In this document: positions 1-6,747 of the stretch, piece after piece
Position numbering within the stretch: position 1 is the first letter of the stretch
Layout: the number at the start of each line of letters is the position of its first letter
Assembly: GCA_913040905.1 (NCBI GenBank)
Contig: CAJWIC010000023.1
Coordinates: 1-12,103 of the forward strand
From: an uncultured Synechococcus sp.
Lineage (GTDB): Bacteria > Cyanobacteriota > Cyanobacteriia > PCC-6307 > Cyanobiaceae
Direction: 5' to 3'
DNA length: 12,103 bases
Translations under genes and position numbers: made by a program
Notes under the pieces: generated by a model
The model's database searches: none
What the model saw: the letters and a program-made list of their open reading frames with translations, nothing else
What the model was told of the DNA's origin: nothing

Positions 1-879
1 GCCTCTTTCCCCGCCAAGATCTACCAGCGTTGGTTCGCTGAACTGGCCAAGTCAGGCGGCCCTCAGGTCAACTACCAGGCTGTGGGTTCCGGTTCCGGCC
101 GCAAGGCTTTCATTGACCAGACCGTGAACTTCGGTGCATCGGATGATCCGATGAAGAAGGAGGACATGGCCAAGGTCAAACGTGGCGTCGTCCAGATCCC
201 CATGGTCGGTGGCACCATCGCTTTCGGCTACAACAAGCCCGGTTGCGACCTCAAGCTCACCCAGGAGCAGGCTGTGAAGGTTGCCATGGGAATGATCAAG
301 GACTGGAAGGAGCTCGGTTGCCAGCCCGGCACCGTCACCTGGGTTCACCGCTCTGATGGCTCTGGTACCACCAAAGCCTTTACCAACTCCATGCAGGCCT
401 TCTCCAGTACCTGGACTCTGGGAACCGGTAAATCGGTGAAATGGCCCGCTGGCGTGGGCGCCAAAGGCAATTCCGGTGTGGCTGGCCTGATCCAGAACCG
501 TGAGGGTGCAATCGGTTACGTGAACCAGTCGTATATCAGGGGCAAGGTGGTTGCCGCCGCTCTCCAGAACAAGTCCGGTGAGTTTCTCAAGCCCTCTGTG
601 GCTGCTGGTACCAAGGCCCTCAACGGCATCAGCCTGGACAAGGACCTGGCTGGCAAGAACCCCAACCCCTCTGCCAAGGGTGCCTACCCCATCGCCACCC
701 TCACCTGGGTGCTGGCCTATGAGAAGGGCAATGGCAAAGACGCTGCAGTTGTTCAGGAAGCCTTCAACTACATGCTGAGCGACGCTGCTCAGGACAAAGC
801 TCCCTCCCTGGGCTTCGTGCCTCTGAAGGGTGAGATCCTGGCCAAGGCCAAGGCTGCTGTGAACAAGATCGGCGAGTGA
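1..879 (+). CDS. pstS: PstS/SphX phosphate ABC transporter substrate-binding protein (5' end missing)
   Basis: Periplasmic protein that binds orthophosphate and delivers it to the PstCAB importer. The frame is open from the first base, and the visible 292 residues begin at ASFPAKIYQRWF, which in the family lies just after the signal peptide. Roughly 30-35 residues, including the export signal, are therefore off the left edge. Phosphate-contacting motifs are present: GSGSGR (residues 29-34), GASDDP (45-50) and HRSDGSGTT (116-124). The middle contains KWPAGVGAKGN and GAIGYV, typical of PstS. The C-terminus (SLGFVPLKGEIL...) is complete. An intrinsic terminator follows 45 bases after the stop, so transcription probably ends there and ptrA has its own promoter. 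The sequence resembles cyanobacterial SphX as much as enterobacterial PstS; I do not separate the two. Family assignment is very secure. Confidence 0.96.
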   Translation, partial: ASFPAKIYQRWFAELAKSGGPQVNYQAVGSGSGRKAFIDQTVNFGASDDPMKKEDMAKVKRGVVQIPMVGGTIAFGYNKPGCDLKLTQEQAVKVAMGMIKDWKELGCQPGTVTWVHRSDGSGTTKAFTNSMQAFSSTWTLGTGKSVKWPAGVGAKGNSGVAGLIQNREGAIGYVNQSYIRGKVVAAALQNKSGEFLKPSVAAGTKALNGISLDKDLAGKNPNPSAKGAYPIATLTWVLAYEKGNGKDAAVVQEAFNYMLSDAAQDKAPSLGFVPLKGEILAKAKAAVNKIGE

Positions 880-923
880 TCAATCGCTGAGCCGTTGATG
901 ATTCCAACGGTGTCGATCAGATC

Positions 924-950
924 AAAAGGGGCCCATTGGGCCCCTTTTTT
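924..950 (+). terminator. Rho-independent terminator of pstS
   Basis: GGGGCCC (928-934) pairs perfectly with GGGCCCC (938-944) around a 3-base loop. The AAAA before it can also pair with the start of the six-T run at 945-950. A GC-only stem followed by a T-tract, 45 bases after the pstS stop, is a textbook intrinsic terminator. The A-run on the other side would give a U-tract on the minus strand as well, but no minus-strand gene points into it. Confidence 0.92.
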
Positions 951-975
951 CATCTTTTCTCACCCTTGGACAAAA

Positions 976-994
976 GTTAGACGCGTCTTAACCG
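976..994 (+). promoter_or_regulatory. Candidate Pho box or palindromic operator upstream of ptrA
   Basis: Two 8-base half-sites, GTTAGACG and CTTAACCG, lie 3 bases apart. This is the 8-3-8 spacing of cyanobacterial Pho boxes, whose repeat is close to CTTAACCT. The second copy is a 7/8 match and the first is weak. The same stretch also holds a perfect 10-base palindrome, AGACGCGTCT (979-988), so it could be a dimer operator instead. It lies between the pstS terminator and ptrA and can only serve ptrA. PhoB control of ptrA has been proposed in marine Synechococcus; binding here is inference. Confidence 0.35.
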
Positions 995-1035
995 AATCAC
1001 ATCCCGCCCTTTGCCTGGGATGCATGTTGCGCTCC

Positions 1036-1052
1036 ATACAGTTTGAATGTAT
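1036..1052. promoter_or_regulatory. Inverted repeat at the ptrA start, candidate operator
   Basis: ATACA (1036-1040) and TGTAT (1048-1052) are perfect 5-base inverted arms separated by 7 bases. TACAGT (1037-1042), inside it, is a possible -10 element. The repeat lies 16 bases before the preferred ptrA ATG. Crp-family dimers bind inverted repeats of about this size, so autoregulation is possible. The arms do not match the Crp (TGTGA-N6-TCACA) or NtcA (GTA-N8-TAC) consensus. The assignment is tentative, since a 5-base repeat can occur by chance. Confidence 0.25.
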
Positions 1053-1067
1053 CCGTGGAACACCTCA

Positions 1068-1703
1068 ATGGTTGCGATTCCCTCCCGTGAGCTCTCTTCA
1101 AGACGTGAAGGTTTCAGGGAATTGCTGGAAACCAATTATCAGAAGCGCAACCTTGTTCATCTGACTGCTGGAAGTGCTGTCCCGCTGCTGAAGAACAGCA
1201 TCTGGCTTGTTGTCCGCGGCATGGTGAAACTGGGCGCGGTCTCGGTGCATGGCGATGAGTTGCTGTTGGGTCTTGCCGGACCGAACGAGCCTTTTGGTGA
1301 GCCCCTCAGCACTGTTGAGGCCTACGAGGCTATGGCCTTGAGTGATTGCGACCTCCTTTGCCTCAGCGTCACTGAGGTGGAGCAGGCACCTCAGCTTGCG
1401 CTCGCCATGATGGATGCCATCGCTTCCCGTTATCGCCAGGCTGAGTCCATGCTGGCTCTGTTGGGTTTGCGTCGCGTTGAGGAACGGGTCCGCGGGTTTC
1501 TGGAAATGTTGGCCCAGGACTATGGCCAGCCCTGTGACGATGGGTTGCGTCTCAATCTGCGGCTGACCCATCAGGAGATGGCCAGCGCCTTGAGCACCAC
1601 ACGCGTCACCGTGACTCGCGTGATCGGTCTGCTGCGCGATGAGGGTTGGCTGCAGATTGATTCCCAGCGGCATCTGGTGATCTCCCATCTGCCACGTCGC
1701 TGA
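1068..1703 (+). CDS. ptrA: Crp/Fnr-family transcriptional regulator, PtrA-like
   Basis: DNA-binding regulator with an N-terminal cyclic-nucleotide-binding-like beta-barrel (about residues 30-100) and a C-terminal winged helix-turn-helix (about 165-200). The segment SIWLVVRGMVKLG...GDELLLGLAGPNEPFGEPLS closely follows the NtcA pattern, and the recognition helix TTRVTVTRVIGLL is nearly NtcA-like. The Arg-Ser pair that binds cAMP phosphate in true Crp proteins is not visible, so cAMP is unlikely to be the effector. A position next to pstS identifies it as the PtrA type described in marine Synechococcus, an activator of phosphate-scavenging genes during phosphate stress. The 211-aa form starting at the ATG at 1068 is preferred. 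An upstream in-frame ATG at 1047 would add seven residues (MYPWNTS) but sits inside the candidate operator. Neither start has a strong Shine-Dalgarno. NtcA itself is excluded by context and by divergent sequence outside the helix. Confidence 0.85.
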   Translation: MVAIPSRELSSRREGFRELLETNYQKRNLVHLTAGSAVPLLKNSIWLVVRGMVKLGAVSVHGDELLLGLAGPNEPFGEPLSTVEAYEAMALSDCDLLCLSVTEVEQAPQLALAMMDAIASRYRQAESMLALLGLRRVEERVRGFLEMLAQDYGQPCDDGLRLNLRLTHQEMASALSTTRVTVTRVIGLLRDEGWLQIDSQRHLVISHLPRR

Positions 1704-1720
1704 TCAAGCACGCAGTGCAT

Positions 1721-1748
1721 AAAAAAGCCGGCGTGTAAGCGCCGGCTT
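1721..1748 (-). terminator. Rho-independent terminator downstream of tRNA-Pro
   Basis: GCCGGCG (1727-1733) pairs with CGCCGGC (1740-1746) around a 6-base loop, extended by two A-T pairs. On the minus strand the stem is followed by TTTTTT (1726-1721), a proper U-tract. On the plus strand the tail is only TTATGACC. It therefore mainly ends minus-strand transcription coming through the tRNA. It may also weakly stop convergent ptrA transcription, whose stop codon is 24 bases away from the stem. Confidence 0.85.
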
Positions 1749-1792
1749 ATGACCTGTCGCAAAGCGATGAGGTCGGGGTTTGGATGATTGGA

Positions 1793-1866
1793 TCGGAGCG
1801 GCGGGATTTGAACCCACGACCCCCACTACCCCAAAGTGGTGCGCTACCAAGCTGCGCTACGCCCCG
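1793..1866 (-). tRNA. tRNA-Pro (anticodon GGG)
   Basis: The minus strand folds into a complete 74-base cloverleaf. The acceptor arms CGGGGCG and CGCTCCG pair with one G-U. The D-stem is GCGC/GCGC. The anticodon stem CCACT/AGTGG carries the loop TTGGGGT. The T-stem GTGGG/CCCGC carries the loop TTCAAAT. The discriminator base is A. Loop positions 34-36 read GGG, so it decodes CCC and CCU proline codons. The 3' CCA is not encoded and must be added after transcription. It lies 14 bases downstream of the 126-aa gene on the same strand and is followed by a terminator. Confidence 0.96.
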
Positions 1867-1876
1867 CCAAATGCAA

Positions 1877-1885
1877 GTTATCACA
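1877..1885 (-). promoter_or_regulatory. Candidate extended -10 promoter element for tRNA-Pro
   Basis: The minus strand reads TGTGATAAC, an extended -10 (TGn followed by GATAAC, 4/6 to TATAAT). A start about 7 bases downstream would fall near 1870, four bases before the mature tRNA 5' end. It overlaps the stop codon of the upstream 126-aa gene. No good -35 is seen, and read-through from the upstream operon is an alternative. Confidence 0.35.
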
Positions 1886-2261
1886 GTGCATTCCGACGTC
1901 TGAGTCGTTTCAGCATGCGAGTGGTCAGTTGATCCCTTGACTGGTTTCCGTACTGCACCAGGCGCATCTCTGAGGCCAGCTGACGCATCTCCTTGAGGCT
2001 CATGGCCGCCAGCCTCAGTTCCGGAAGTATTCGCCAGGCCCGAGCACGCATCGGCAAGGTGCTCGGGCCGCCGGCCTGGCCGATGTTGATGGTGCCATCG
2101 GCCAGCCATTCGGGGATCAGCACCATCAACACGGCGATGAGGCCGTAGAGCTCCACCAGCCCCCTGGGGAGTGGATGAAGTTGGCGTCGATCCGTCGGGT
2201 CCGGCGGAGCGCTCACAGAGGTCCTTGCTGGAGGTGATGTCCACACCATGCCACTGACCAT
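1881..2261 (-). CDS. Hypothetical protein with hydrophobic segment and Rho_N/SAP-like C-terminus
   Basis: 126-aa protein of unknown function. Residues 1-34 are proline-rich and probably disordered. Residues 35-50 (LVELYGLIAVLMVLIP) are hydrophobic and could be one membrane helix or a buried amphipathic helix. Residues 87-120 (MSLKEMRQLASEMRL... then NQSRDQLTTRMLKRL) have the pattern of a Rho N-terminal or SAP-like helix-extended loop-helix, in which a loop precedes an Asp-x-Leu second helix; such modules often bind nucleic acid. The tail RLRRR is very basic. The start at 2261 is chosen because GGAAG lies 5 bases upstream on the minus strand; an in-frame ATG at 2249 is an alternative. It is 22 bases after the 51-aa gene and probably the last protein gene of the msrA transcription unit. 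No enzymatic motif is visible. Confidence 0.75.
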   Translation of the reverse strand: MVSGMVWTSPPARTSVSAPPDPTDRRQLHPLPRGLVELYGLIAVLMVLIPEWLADGTINIGQAGGPSTLPMRARAWRILPELRLAAMSLKEMRQLASEMRLVQYGNQSRDQLTTRMLKRLRRRNAL

Positions 2262-2283
2262 TGGCGCTTCCAGAGCGCGGTGG

Positions 2284-2439
2284 TCAGATTTCCAGCGTTC
2301 TGGATGGAGGGGGCGCAGGCGCCTCGCGCCAGAGCAGTTCCGGACCGCGGCTGGCCTCCGGCGTCCGGGTGGAGAAGACCAGGCCGATCACCAGCAGCAC
2401 AGTCAGACCAATCGCGATCAGAACCTGACGATCGGTCAT
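2284..2439 (-). CDS. Small single-pass membrane protein (51 aa), function unknown
   Basis: A short frame that size-limited gene calling would miss. It begins MTDRQVLIAIGLTVLL, continues VIGLVFSTRTPEAS, and ends in a proline-rich tail with RTLEI before TGA. Residues 6-23 form one clear hydrophobic helix. The short charged N-terminus (Asp3, Arg4) and the Arg at residue 25 leave the topology open. Its ATG starts one base after the msrA stop codon on the minus strand, and the next gene begins 22 bases after its stop, so it fits an operon without gaps. Coding is supported by this fit and by the coherent composition; no family is recognised. It could assist a membrane complex, but nothing in the sequence shows which. 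Confidence 0.65.
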   Translation of the reverse strand: MTDRQVLIAIGLTVLLVIGLVFSTRTPEASRGPELLWREAPAPPPSRTLEI

Positions 2440-2440
2440 C

Positions 2441-3151
2441 TCAAGCCAGGCGGATCGGTGCATTGTCGCTGCGTAGAACGCAGTGGTTGATGCTCCAGTC
2501 GTAGGCCGCCCAGACCGTTGATGGAAGGCGGTAGTGATTGCCGTTGAAATCCCCCAGAACAGCCTGGGTCGGCATGGCCGAGCAGTACGGACGACTACCG
2601 GGTTTGGCGAGGTACTGCTGGTGATAAGGCTCAGCGAAATAAAAGGGCTGATCCGCGAGTATCTCTGTGGTGATCGGCCCGAATCCCCGTTGGTTCAGCG
2701 ACGCCTGGTAGGCGGTTCTGCTGGCCTGAGCAAGGCTCATCTGCTGATCCGTCGTGGTGTAGATCGCTGAGCGGTACTGGGTTCCGGTGTCGTTCCCCTG
2801 GCGGTTTCCCTGGGTTGGGTCATGGCACTCCCAGAACAGTTTCAGCAGATCACTGAAATCGACGGCTGGCGTGCTCCAGACCACCCGCACCACTTCGGTG
2901 TGGCCAGTGGTGCCGGAGCAGACCTCCTGATACGTCGGGTTGACACGCTCACCACCGGCGTATCCCACGGCCGTCGTGACCACGCCTGGAAGACGCCAGA
3001 AACCCTTTTCAGCTCCCCAGAAACATCCGCAGGCAAAGAGAGCTTCCTCCTGGTCGCTCATCAGTGGAGCCCGCAGGGGTGTGCCGAGCACGGCATGCAT
3101 GGCCTCTGTGGGGGACTCACCACCGCGTTGGGTCAGCCAGGAGGGGAGCAT
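2441..3151 (-). CDS. msrA: Peptide-methionine (S)-S-oxide reductase MsrA
   Basis: Repairs oxidised proteins by reducing methionine-S-sulfoxide with electrons from thioredoxin. The catalytic motif GCFWGAE is at residues 42-48, with the nucleophile Cys43. Other family marks are VGYAGG (62-67), [19 protein letters not shown] (72-90) and the long catalytic-domain run from FWECHDPTQ to QYRSAIY (106-131). Cys190, in the C-terminal part, is a plausible resolving cysteine. The 236 aa exceed a minimal MsrA because of an N-terminal leader of about 30 residues before [12 protein letters not shown]; translation could instead begin at Met31, or at Met18. A short C-terminal extension (about residues 200-236) is also present. 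The stop is one base before the start of the 51-aa membrane protein gene. Part of a minus-strand run with the ABC exporter. Identity is secure; the start is less so. Confidence 0.94.
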   Translation of the reverse strand: MLPSWLTQRGGESPTEAMHAVLGTPLRAPLMSDQEEALFACGCFWGAEKGFWRLPGVVTTAVGYAGGERVNPTYQEVCSGTTGHTEVVRVVWSTPAVDFSDLLKLFWECHDPTQGNRQGNDTGTQYRSAIYTTTDQQMSLAQASRTAYQASLNQRGFGPITTEILADQPFYFAEPYHQQYLAKPGSRPYCSAMPTQAVLGDFNGNHYRLPSTVWAAYDWSINHCVLRSDNAPIRLA

Positions 3152-3175
3152 GAATGATCGGAAAGTCCTGTAACC

Positions 3176-3439
3176 CTAGGCAGGTTGGTCGTTGCCCTGA
3201 ACGGGTTCCAGCTGGATGTGGTTCAGCAGGGTGGTGACGAACGCGAACAGAAGAAAGGGAAGGCTCAGCACCAGAATCAGACCAACACCCACAAGAGCGA
3301 AGATGGGTCGCGACGAGCCCATCAGTGCCAGGCCGGCAGCAAGGCTGACGAAAATCACGGCCATCCAGGCCAGCACCTGGCCGTAGATGTCACCGAAGGT
3401 GAGCGTGCAGCGCATCGCCAAAGGTGAGCTGCTGGTCAT
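3176..3439 (-). CDS. Two-helix membrane protein, function unknown
   Basis: 87-aa integral membrane protein. Residues 20-40 and 46-71 are two strongly hydrophobic helices joined by a short turn (GSSRP); the N-terminal 19 residues and the tail (HIQLEPVQGNDQPA) are hydrophilic, suggesting both ends lie on the same side. The start is supported by AGGA about 8 bases before the ATG on the minus strand; Met9 is an alternative. It follows the ABC exporter gene by 68 bases and precedes msrA by 24 bases in the same direction, consistent with one transcription unit. No family motif is recognised; an accessory role to the exporter is only a guess from position. Confidence 0.78.
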   Translation of the reverse strand: MTSSSPLAMRCTLTFGDIYGQVLAWMAVIFVSLAAGLALMGSSRPIFALVGVGLILVLSLPFLLFAFVTTLLNHIQLEPVQGNDQPA

Positions 3440-3507
3440 GGAAAGGTCCTGCGTTCAACCAGCTAAGCCCCTGGCGCGTCTGTTGTCCGCATCAACTTCC
3501 AACTTCT

Positions 3508-5262
3508 TCAGGAAGCCATCTCTTCGAGTTGTTCGGCGGCCTGCTGCCGTTCCCAGAGACGTCGGTAGATGCCGGCCGTAGCGATCAGTGCGTTGTGGTG
3601 ACCCTGCTGCACGATTCGACCGTTGTCCATCACCAAAATCCGGTCACAGGCTGCAGCGGCTGAAAGTTGGTGGCTGATCATCACGATGGTGCGACCCTCC
3701 TGGGATCGGATGGAATCCAGGATTGCCGCGGCGGTGTTGTTGTCGACGCTGGCTAGGGCGTCATCGAGAACCAGCACCGGAGCGGAGACCAGCAGGGCGC
3801 GTCCCAGGGCCGTGCGTTGACGTTGCCCGCCGCTGAGGGTGATGCCCCGTTCGCCGACGATGGTGCTGAATCCCTCAGGGAATCCTTTGACGTCATCCGC
3901 CAGGCGAGCCCGTTCGGCCGCCTGTTCAACCTGGTCATCCCCGGCACAGGGGTCGCCGTAGCGAAGATTGTCGGCGAGGGTGCTGGTGAACAGAAAACCC
4001 TCCTGGGGAACCATGGCGACCTCGCCGCGCAGATCGCTCAGAGGCAGGCTGTTGACATCCACTCCATCCAGAAACAACTGGCCGTCAGGAACGGGCACCA
4101 TTCGGCCGAAAGCACGGGCGAGTGTTGTCTTGCCGCATCCCACGGCACCGACCACGGCTACCAGTTCGCCGGGTTCAATGCAGAAATCAATGCCGTTCAG
4201 GGTGTCGCGCTCGGCACCCTCGTAACGGATGCGCAGGCCCCGAGCTTCGAGCCGACCGCGCCGTTGCTGCTCAGCTGCAATCGGTTCGTTGCCATCACGG
4301 ATGGACGGCTGGCGTTGGAGCAGTTCCTCCACCCGTTCCAGGCTCACCTGTCCTGTTTGGAATGTGTTGAGGGTGAAGCCCAGCAGCGCCGTGGGGAAGA
4401 CCAGCTGCTGCACATAGAAGACGAGCGCGACGAGCCCGCCGGTGGTCAGGCTGCCGTCGGTGAGCTTGCCGCTGCCGAGGGCCAGCAGCAACAGAAGAGA
4501 GATGGAGGACAACCCCTCCAGGAGGGGGAAAAGCGTGCTTCGGGTTCGCGCAAGACGGATGGCGCTGTTTCGGTAACTGCGGTTGCGTTGCGCAAACGCC
4601 TGCTGCTCGGATGCTTCCTGGCCGTAAATCTTGATCGCACCGATGCCGGAGAGGTCCTCCTGAATCAGATCGCTGAGTCCGGACAGATCTTCCTGTTGAC
4701 GTCGTTGCTGCTTCATCATTCGGCCGCCGAACAGGCGCACCACCGTGAGCATCACTGGATAGGGCCCAATGGCAGCCAGGGTCAGCCAGGGGTCAATCGT
4801 CAACATGGCTGGCAGCGTCAGGCTGTAGGCCAGCAGGGTGTTGGTCAGGCTCAGGACCGCAAACCCCAGCAAACGGCGGATGTTCTCCACATCGCTGGTG
4901 GCGCGGTTGATCACATCCCCACTGCCGGTGGTCTGCACCCAGGACGGTTCCTGCCGCAGCATGTGATCGAACAGTCTCTGCCGGAGCTCAACCTCCACCT
5001 GGCGGCCGACACCGAACACCAACTGCCGGGACAACAACCGCACTGCTCCCATGGTGGTTGCCAGCAGCACGATCCAAGCGGCCTGGTTCAGAACGCGGTC
5101 ATAGGCAAAACCGACCTGCAGTTCATCGATGACCCGGCGCACCTCCATCGGGATGGTGACACTGAGCACGTTGACCACCACCAGGGCGATCGCACCGAAG
5201 ATGACAGTTCTGCGGTGGGGACGCAGATAGCGGCCGATCAGCTCCAGGCGCATGGCCGCCAT
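3508..5262 (-). CDS. ABC transporter half-exporter (membrane domain fused to ATPase), Walker B Asp variant
   Basis: Fused type IV ABC exporter subunit in the inner membrane; substrate unknown. Hydrophobic helices span about residues 19-37, 61-79, 132-180 and 247-300, typical of the six-helix domain. The ATPase carries Walker A GAVGCGKTT (372-380), Q-loop Gln420, signature LSGGQ (476-480), Walker B VLVLDD (496-501), D-loop SVD and switch His531. The residue after the Walker B Asp is Asp501 instead of the usual catalytic Glu. That pattern is known in the degenerate-site subunit of heterodimeric exporters (TM287, BmrC, MdlA), so a partner elsewhere is likely; none lies in this window. The start at 5262 (584 aa) is preferred, with GGAAA upstream. 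The frame stays open to an ATG at 5337, but that would add 25 hydrophilic residues and overlap the divergent 107-aa gene. Heads the minus-strand run through msrA. Confidence 0.93.
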   Translation of the reverse strand: MAAMRLELIGRYLRPHRRTVIFGAIALVVVNVLSVTIPMEVRRVIDELQVGFAYDRVLNQAAWIVLLATTMGAVRLLSRQLVFGVGRQVEVELRQRLFDHMLRQEPSWVQTTGSGDVINRATSDVENIRRLLGFAVLSLTNTLLAYSLTLPAMLTIDPWLTLAAIGPYPVMLTVVRLFGGRMMKQQRRQQEDLSGLSDLIQEDLSGIGAIKIYGQEASEQQAFAQRNRSYRNSAIRLARTRSTLFPLLEGLSSISLLLLLALGSGKLTDGSLTTGGLVALVFYVQQLVFPTALLGFTLNTFQTGQVSLERVEELLQRQPSIRDGNEPIAAEQQRRGRLEARGLRIRYEGAERDTLNGIDFCIEPGELVAVVGAVGCGKTTLARAFGRMVPVPDGQLFLDGVDVNSLPLSDLRGEVAMVPQEGFLFTSTLADNLRYGDPCAGDDQVEQAAERARLADDVKGFPEGFSTIVGERGITLSGGQRQRTALGRALLVSAPVLVLDDALASVDNNTAAAILDSIRSQEGRTIVMISHQLSAAAACDRILVMDNGRIVQQGHHNALIATAGIYRRLWERQQAAEQLEEMAS

Positions 5263-5312
5263 GCGATTTCCGATCAGGGCAGGCCAACCTAGGTGGGTGT
5301 GGTCCTCCCCGG

Positions 5313-5636
5313 ATGCCTGATTCCCCGTCCGAGTCAACCCAGAGTCATCCCCTCCATGGGACGGACCGTGATCTGATCGATCGCCTGCTGGCCTGTGAAG
5401 CCCCCGGTGATTCTGAATTGACGGAATTGGCGCGCCTGCTGATTCGCTATGAGGGTTTTCCCGGAGCTGATGACCTGCAGCAGGACATGCAGCGATTGCT
5501 GACCCTGTGGTCCCTCAGCCGGGACGAGCTCAACAATCAGGCTCGAGCGTTGTGGACCAGGGGATTCCGACCCGGTGCCGCAGCCTCGGACGCCGTCGGT
5601 TCCGGCTTCGACACCAGCGAGGCCAGCGACGGCTGA
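5313..5636 (+). CDS. Conserved-looking small soluble protein, function unknown
   Basis: 107-aa soluble acidic protein. The core at residues 18-88 is predicted helical and looks constrained: LIDRLL, LARLLIRYEGFPGADDLQ, LLTLWSLSRDELN, then ALWTRGFRPG. The N-terminal 17 and C-terminal 19 residues are Ser/Asp/Gly-rich and probably disordered. I recognise no named family; it resembles short cyanobacterial hypothetical proteins. It is divergent from the ABC exporter with about 50 bases between starts, and lies 58 bases upstream of trpD on the same strand. Its start lacks a clear Shine-Dalgarno and is the only in-frame ATG before the core. Coding is supported by the structured core, by composition, and by fitting exactly between neighbours. 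Confidence 0.72.
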   Translation: MPDSPSESTQSHPLHGTDRDLIDRLLACEAPGDSELTELARLLIRYEGFPGADDLQQDMQRLLTLWSLSRDELNNQARALWTRGFRPGAAASDAVGSGFDTSEASDG

Positions 5637-5639
5637 ATC

Positions 5640-5668
5640 TGGTCAGCTGCGCCCTTCGCGGGGATAGT
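5640..5668 (+). promoter_or_regulatory. Candidate sigma70-type promoter of trpD
   Basis: TGGTCA (5640-5645, 4/6 to TTGACA) and GATAGT (5663-5668, 4/6 to TATAAT) are separated by exactly 17 bases in the gap before trpD. A transcript start near 5675 would leave a leader of about 20 bases before the ATG at 5695. This is a by-eye match of moderate strength. Confidence 0.35.
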
Positions 5669-5694
5669 GGGTGTCCATGGGCTCATTGCGCTTC

Positions 5695-6729
5695 ATGTCC
5701 CCTGCCACTCCCTCCTGGTCCGGCCTGCTGGAGCTGCTGCTGTGCGGTGAAACCCTTTCCGCTGCTCAGGCAACGGACCTGATGCAGGCCTGGTTATCGG
5801 AGTCCCTAACGCCCGTCCAGACCGGTGCCTTTCTGGCTGGCCTCCGGGCCAAGGGGATGGAGGCAGAAGAACTGGCGGCGATGGCAGCGGTGTTGCGGGA
5901 GGCCTGCCCGCTGCCCTGTGCCAGGCCCGATCGTTTTCTGGTGGACACCTGTGGCACGGGCGGCGATGGTGCCGACACCTTCAACATCTCCACCGCTGTT
6001 GCCTTCACCGCCGCCGCCTGCGGCGTGGAGGTGGCGAAGCACGGCAACCGCAGTGCCAGTGGAAAGGTCGGTTCCGCCGATGTGCTGGAGGGGCTGGGCC
6101 TCAATCTCAAGGCTCCGCTGCAGACGGTCGTCGAGGCGATTCCAGCGGCGGGCGTCACATTCCTCTTCGCTCCGGCCTGGCATCCGGCCCTGGTGAACCT
6201 GGCCCCTTTGCGACGCAGCCTGGGTGTCCGCACGGTGTTCAACCTGCTCGGCCCTCTGGTTAATCCGTTGAGACCCCAAGCACAGGTGCTGGGGGTGGCC
6301 AGGAAAGATCTTCTCGATCCCATGGCTGGAGCCCTGCAACGTCTCGGTCTGGAGCGTGCGGTGGTCGTCCACGGCGCCGGAGGGCTGGATGAGGCATCGC
6401 TGGCTGGTCCCAATGACCTGCGTCTGATCGAAGCAGGCACCATTCGCTCGCTCCAGCTTTCTTCTGAAGAACTCGGGCTGGTCACTGCGGATCTGGAGGC
6501 TCTGAAAGGCGGAGACCTGCAGTGCAACCAGACCATTCTCCAGCAGGTGCTGCAGGGCCAAGCTGAACCAGCGCAGCGTGATGTGGTCGTGCTGAACACG
6601 GCTCTGGTGCTTTGGGCTGCTGGGGTCGACATGGATCTGTCCAGCGCCGCTACCCGAGCCGCCCAGAGCCTGGATCAGGGCCTTCCCTGGACGCGGTTGG
6701 AGACCCTGCGCGAACACCTGACTCGCTGA
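5695..6729 (+). CDS. trpD: Anthranilate phosphoribosyltransferase TrpD
   Basis: Second step of tryptophan synthesis: transfers phosphoribose from PRPP to anthranilate, in the cytoplasm. The PRPP/Mg-binding loop [15 protein letters not shown] is at residues 86-100 and [18 protein letters not shown] at 115-132; [10 protein letters not shown] and [11 protein letters not shown] are further family marks. The N-terminal helical part ([16 protein letters not shown]) matches the GYTN domain of this fold. At 344 aa it has the normal length and no damage is visible. In-frame starts also exist at GTG 5671 and ATG 5677; 5695 is preferred because the candidate promoter would start transcription near 5675 and because the N-terminus then has family-like length. 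It is not clustered with other trp genes, as is usual in cyanobacteria. carA follows after 41 bases and may be cotranscribed. Confidence 0.96.
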   Translation: MSPATPSWSGLLELLLCGETLSAAQATDLMQAWLSESLTPVQTGAFLAGLRAKGMEAEELAAMAAVLREACPLPCARPDRFLVDTCGTGGDGADTFNISTAVAFTAAACGVEVAKHGNRSASGKVGSADVLEGLGLNLKAPLQTVVEAIPAAGVTFLFAPAWHPALVNLAPLRRSLGVRTVFNLLGPLVNPLRPQAQVLGVARKDLLDPMAGALQRLGLERAVVVHGAGGLDEASLAGPNDLRLIEAGTIRSLQLSSEELGLVTADLEALKGGDLQCNQTILQQVLQGQAEPAQRDVVVLNTALVLWAAGVDMDLSSAATRAAQSLDQGLPWTRLETLREHLTR

Positions 6730-6747
6730 AATGGAGAATGAGGAGTG

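Noticed and set aside
1098..1688. 196-codon minus-strand frame opposite ptrA
   Set aside because: ptrA has a clear Crp-family fold and helix-turn-helix on the plus strand. The antisense product is Gln/His-rich and featureless.
1747..2244. 165-codon minus-strand frame spanning the tRNA-Pro gene
   Set aside because: It reads through a perfect tRNA cloverleaf and the terminator, and conflicts with the better supported 126-aa frame.
3817..5292. 491-codon open frame on the plus strand opposite the ABC exporter gene
   Set aside because: The minus strand carries unmistakable ABC exporter motifs over the same bases. The plus-strand translation is Gln/His-rich and family-free, a shadow produced by GC-biased codons.
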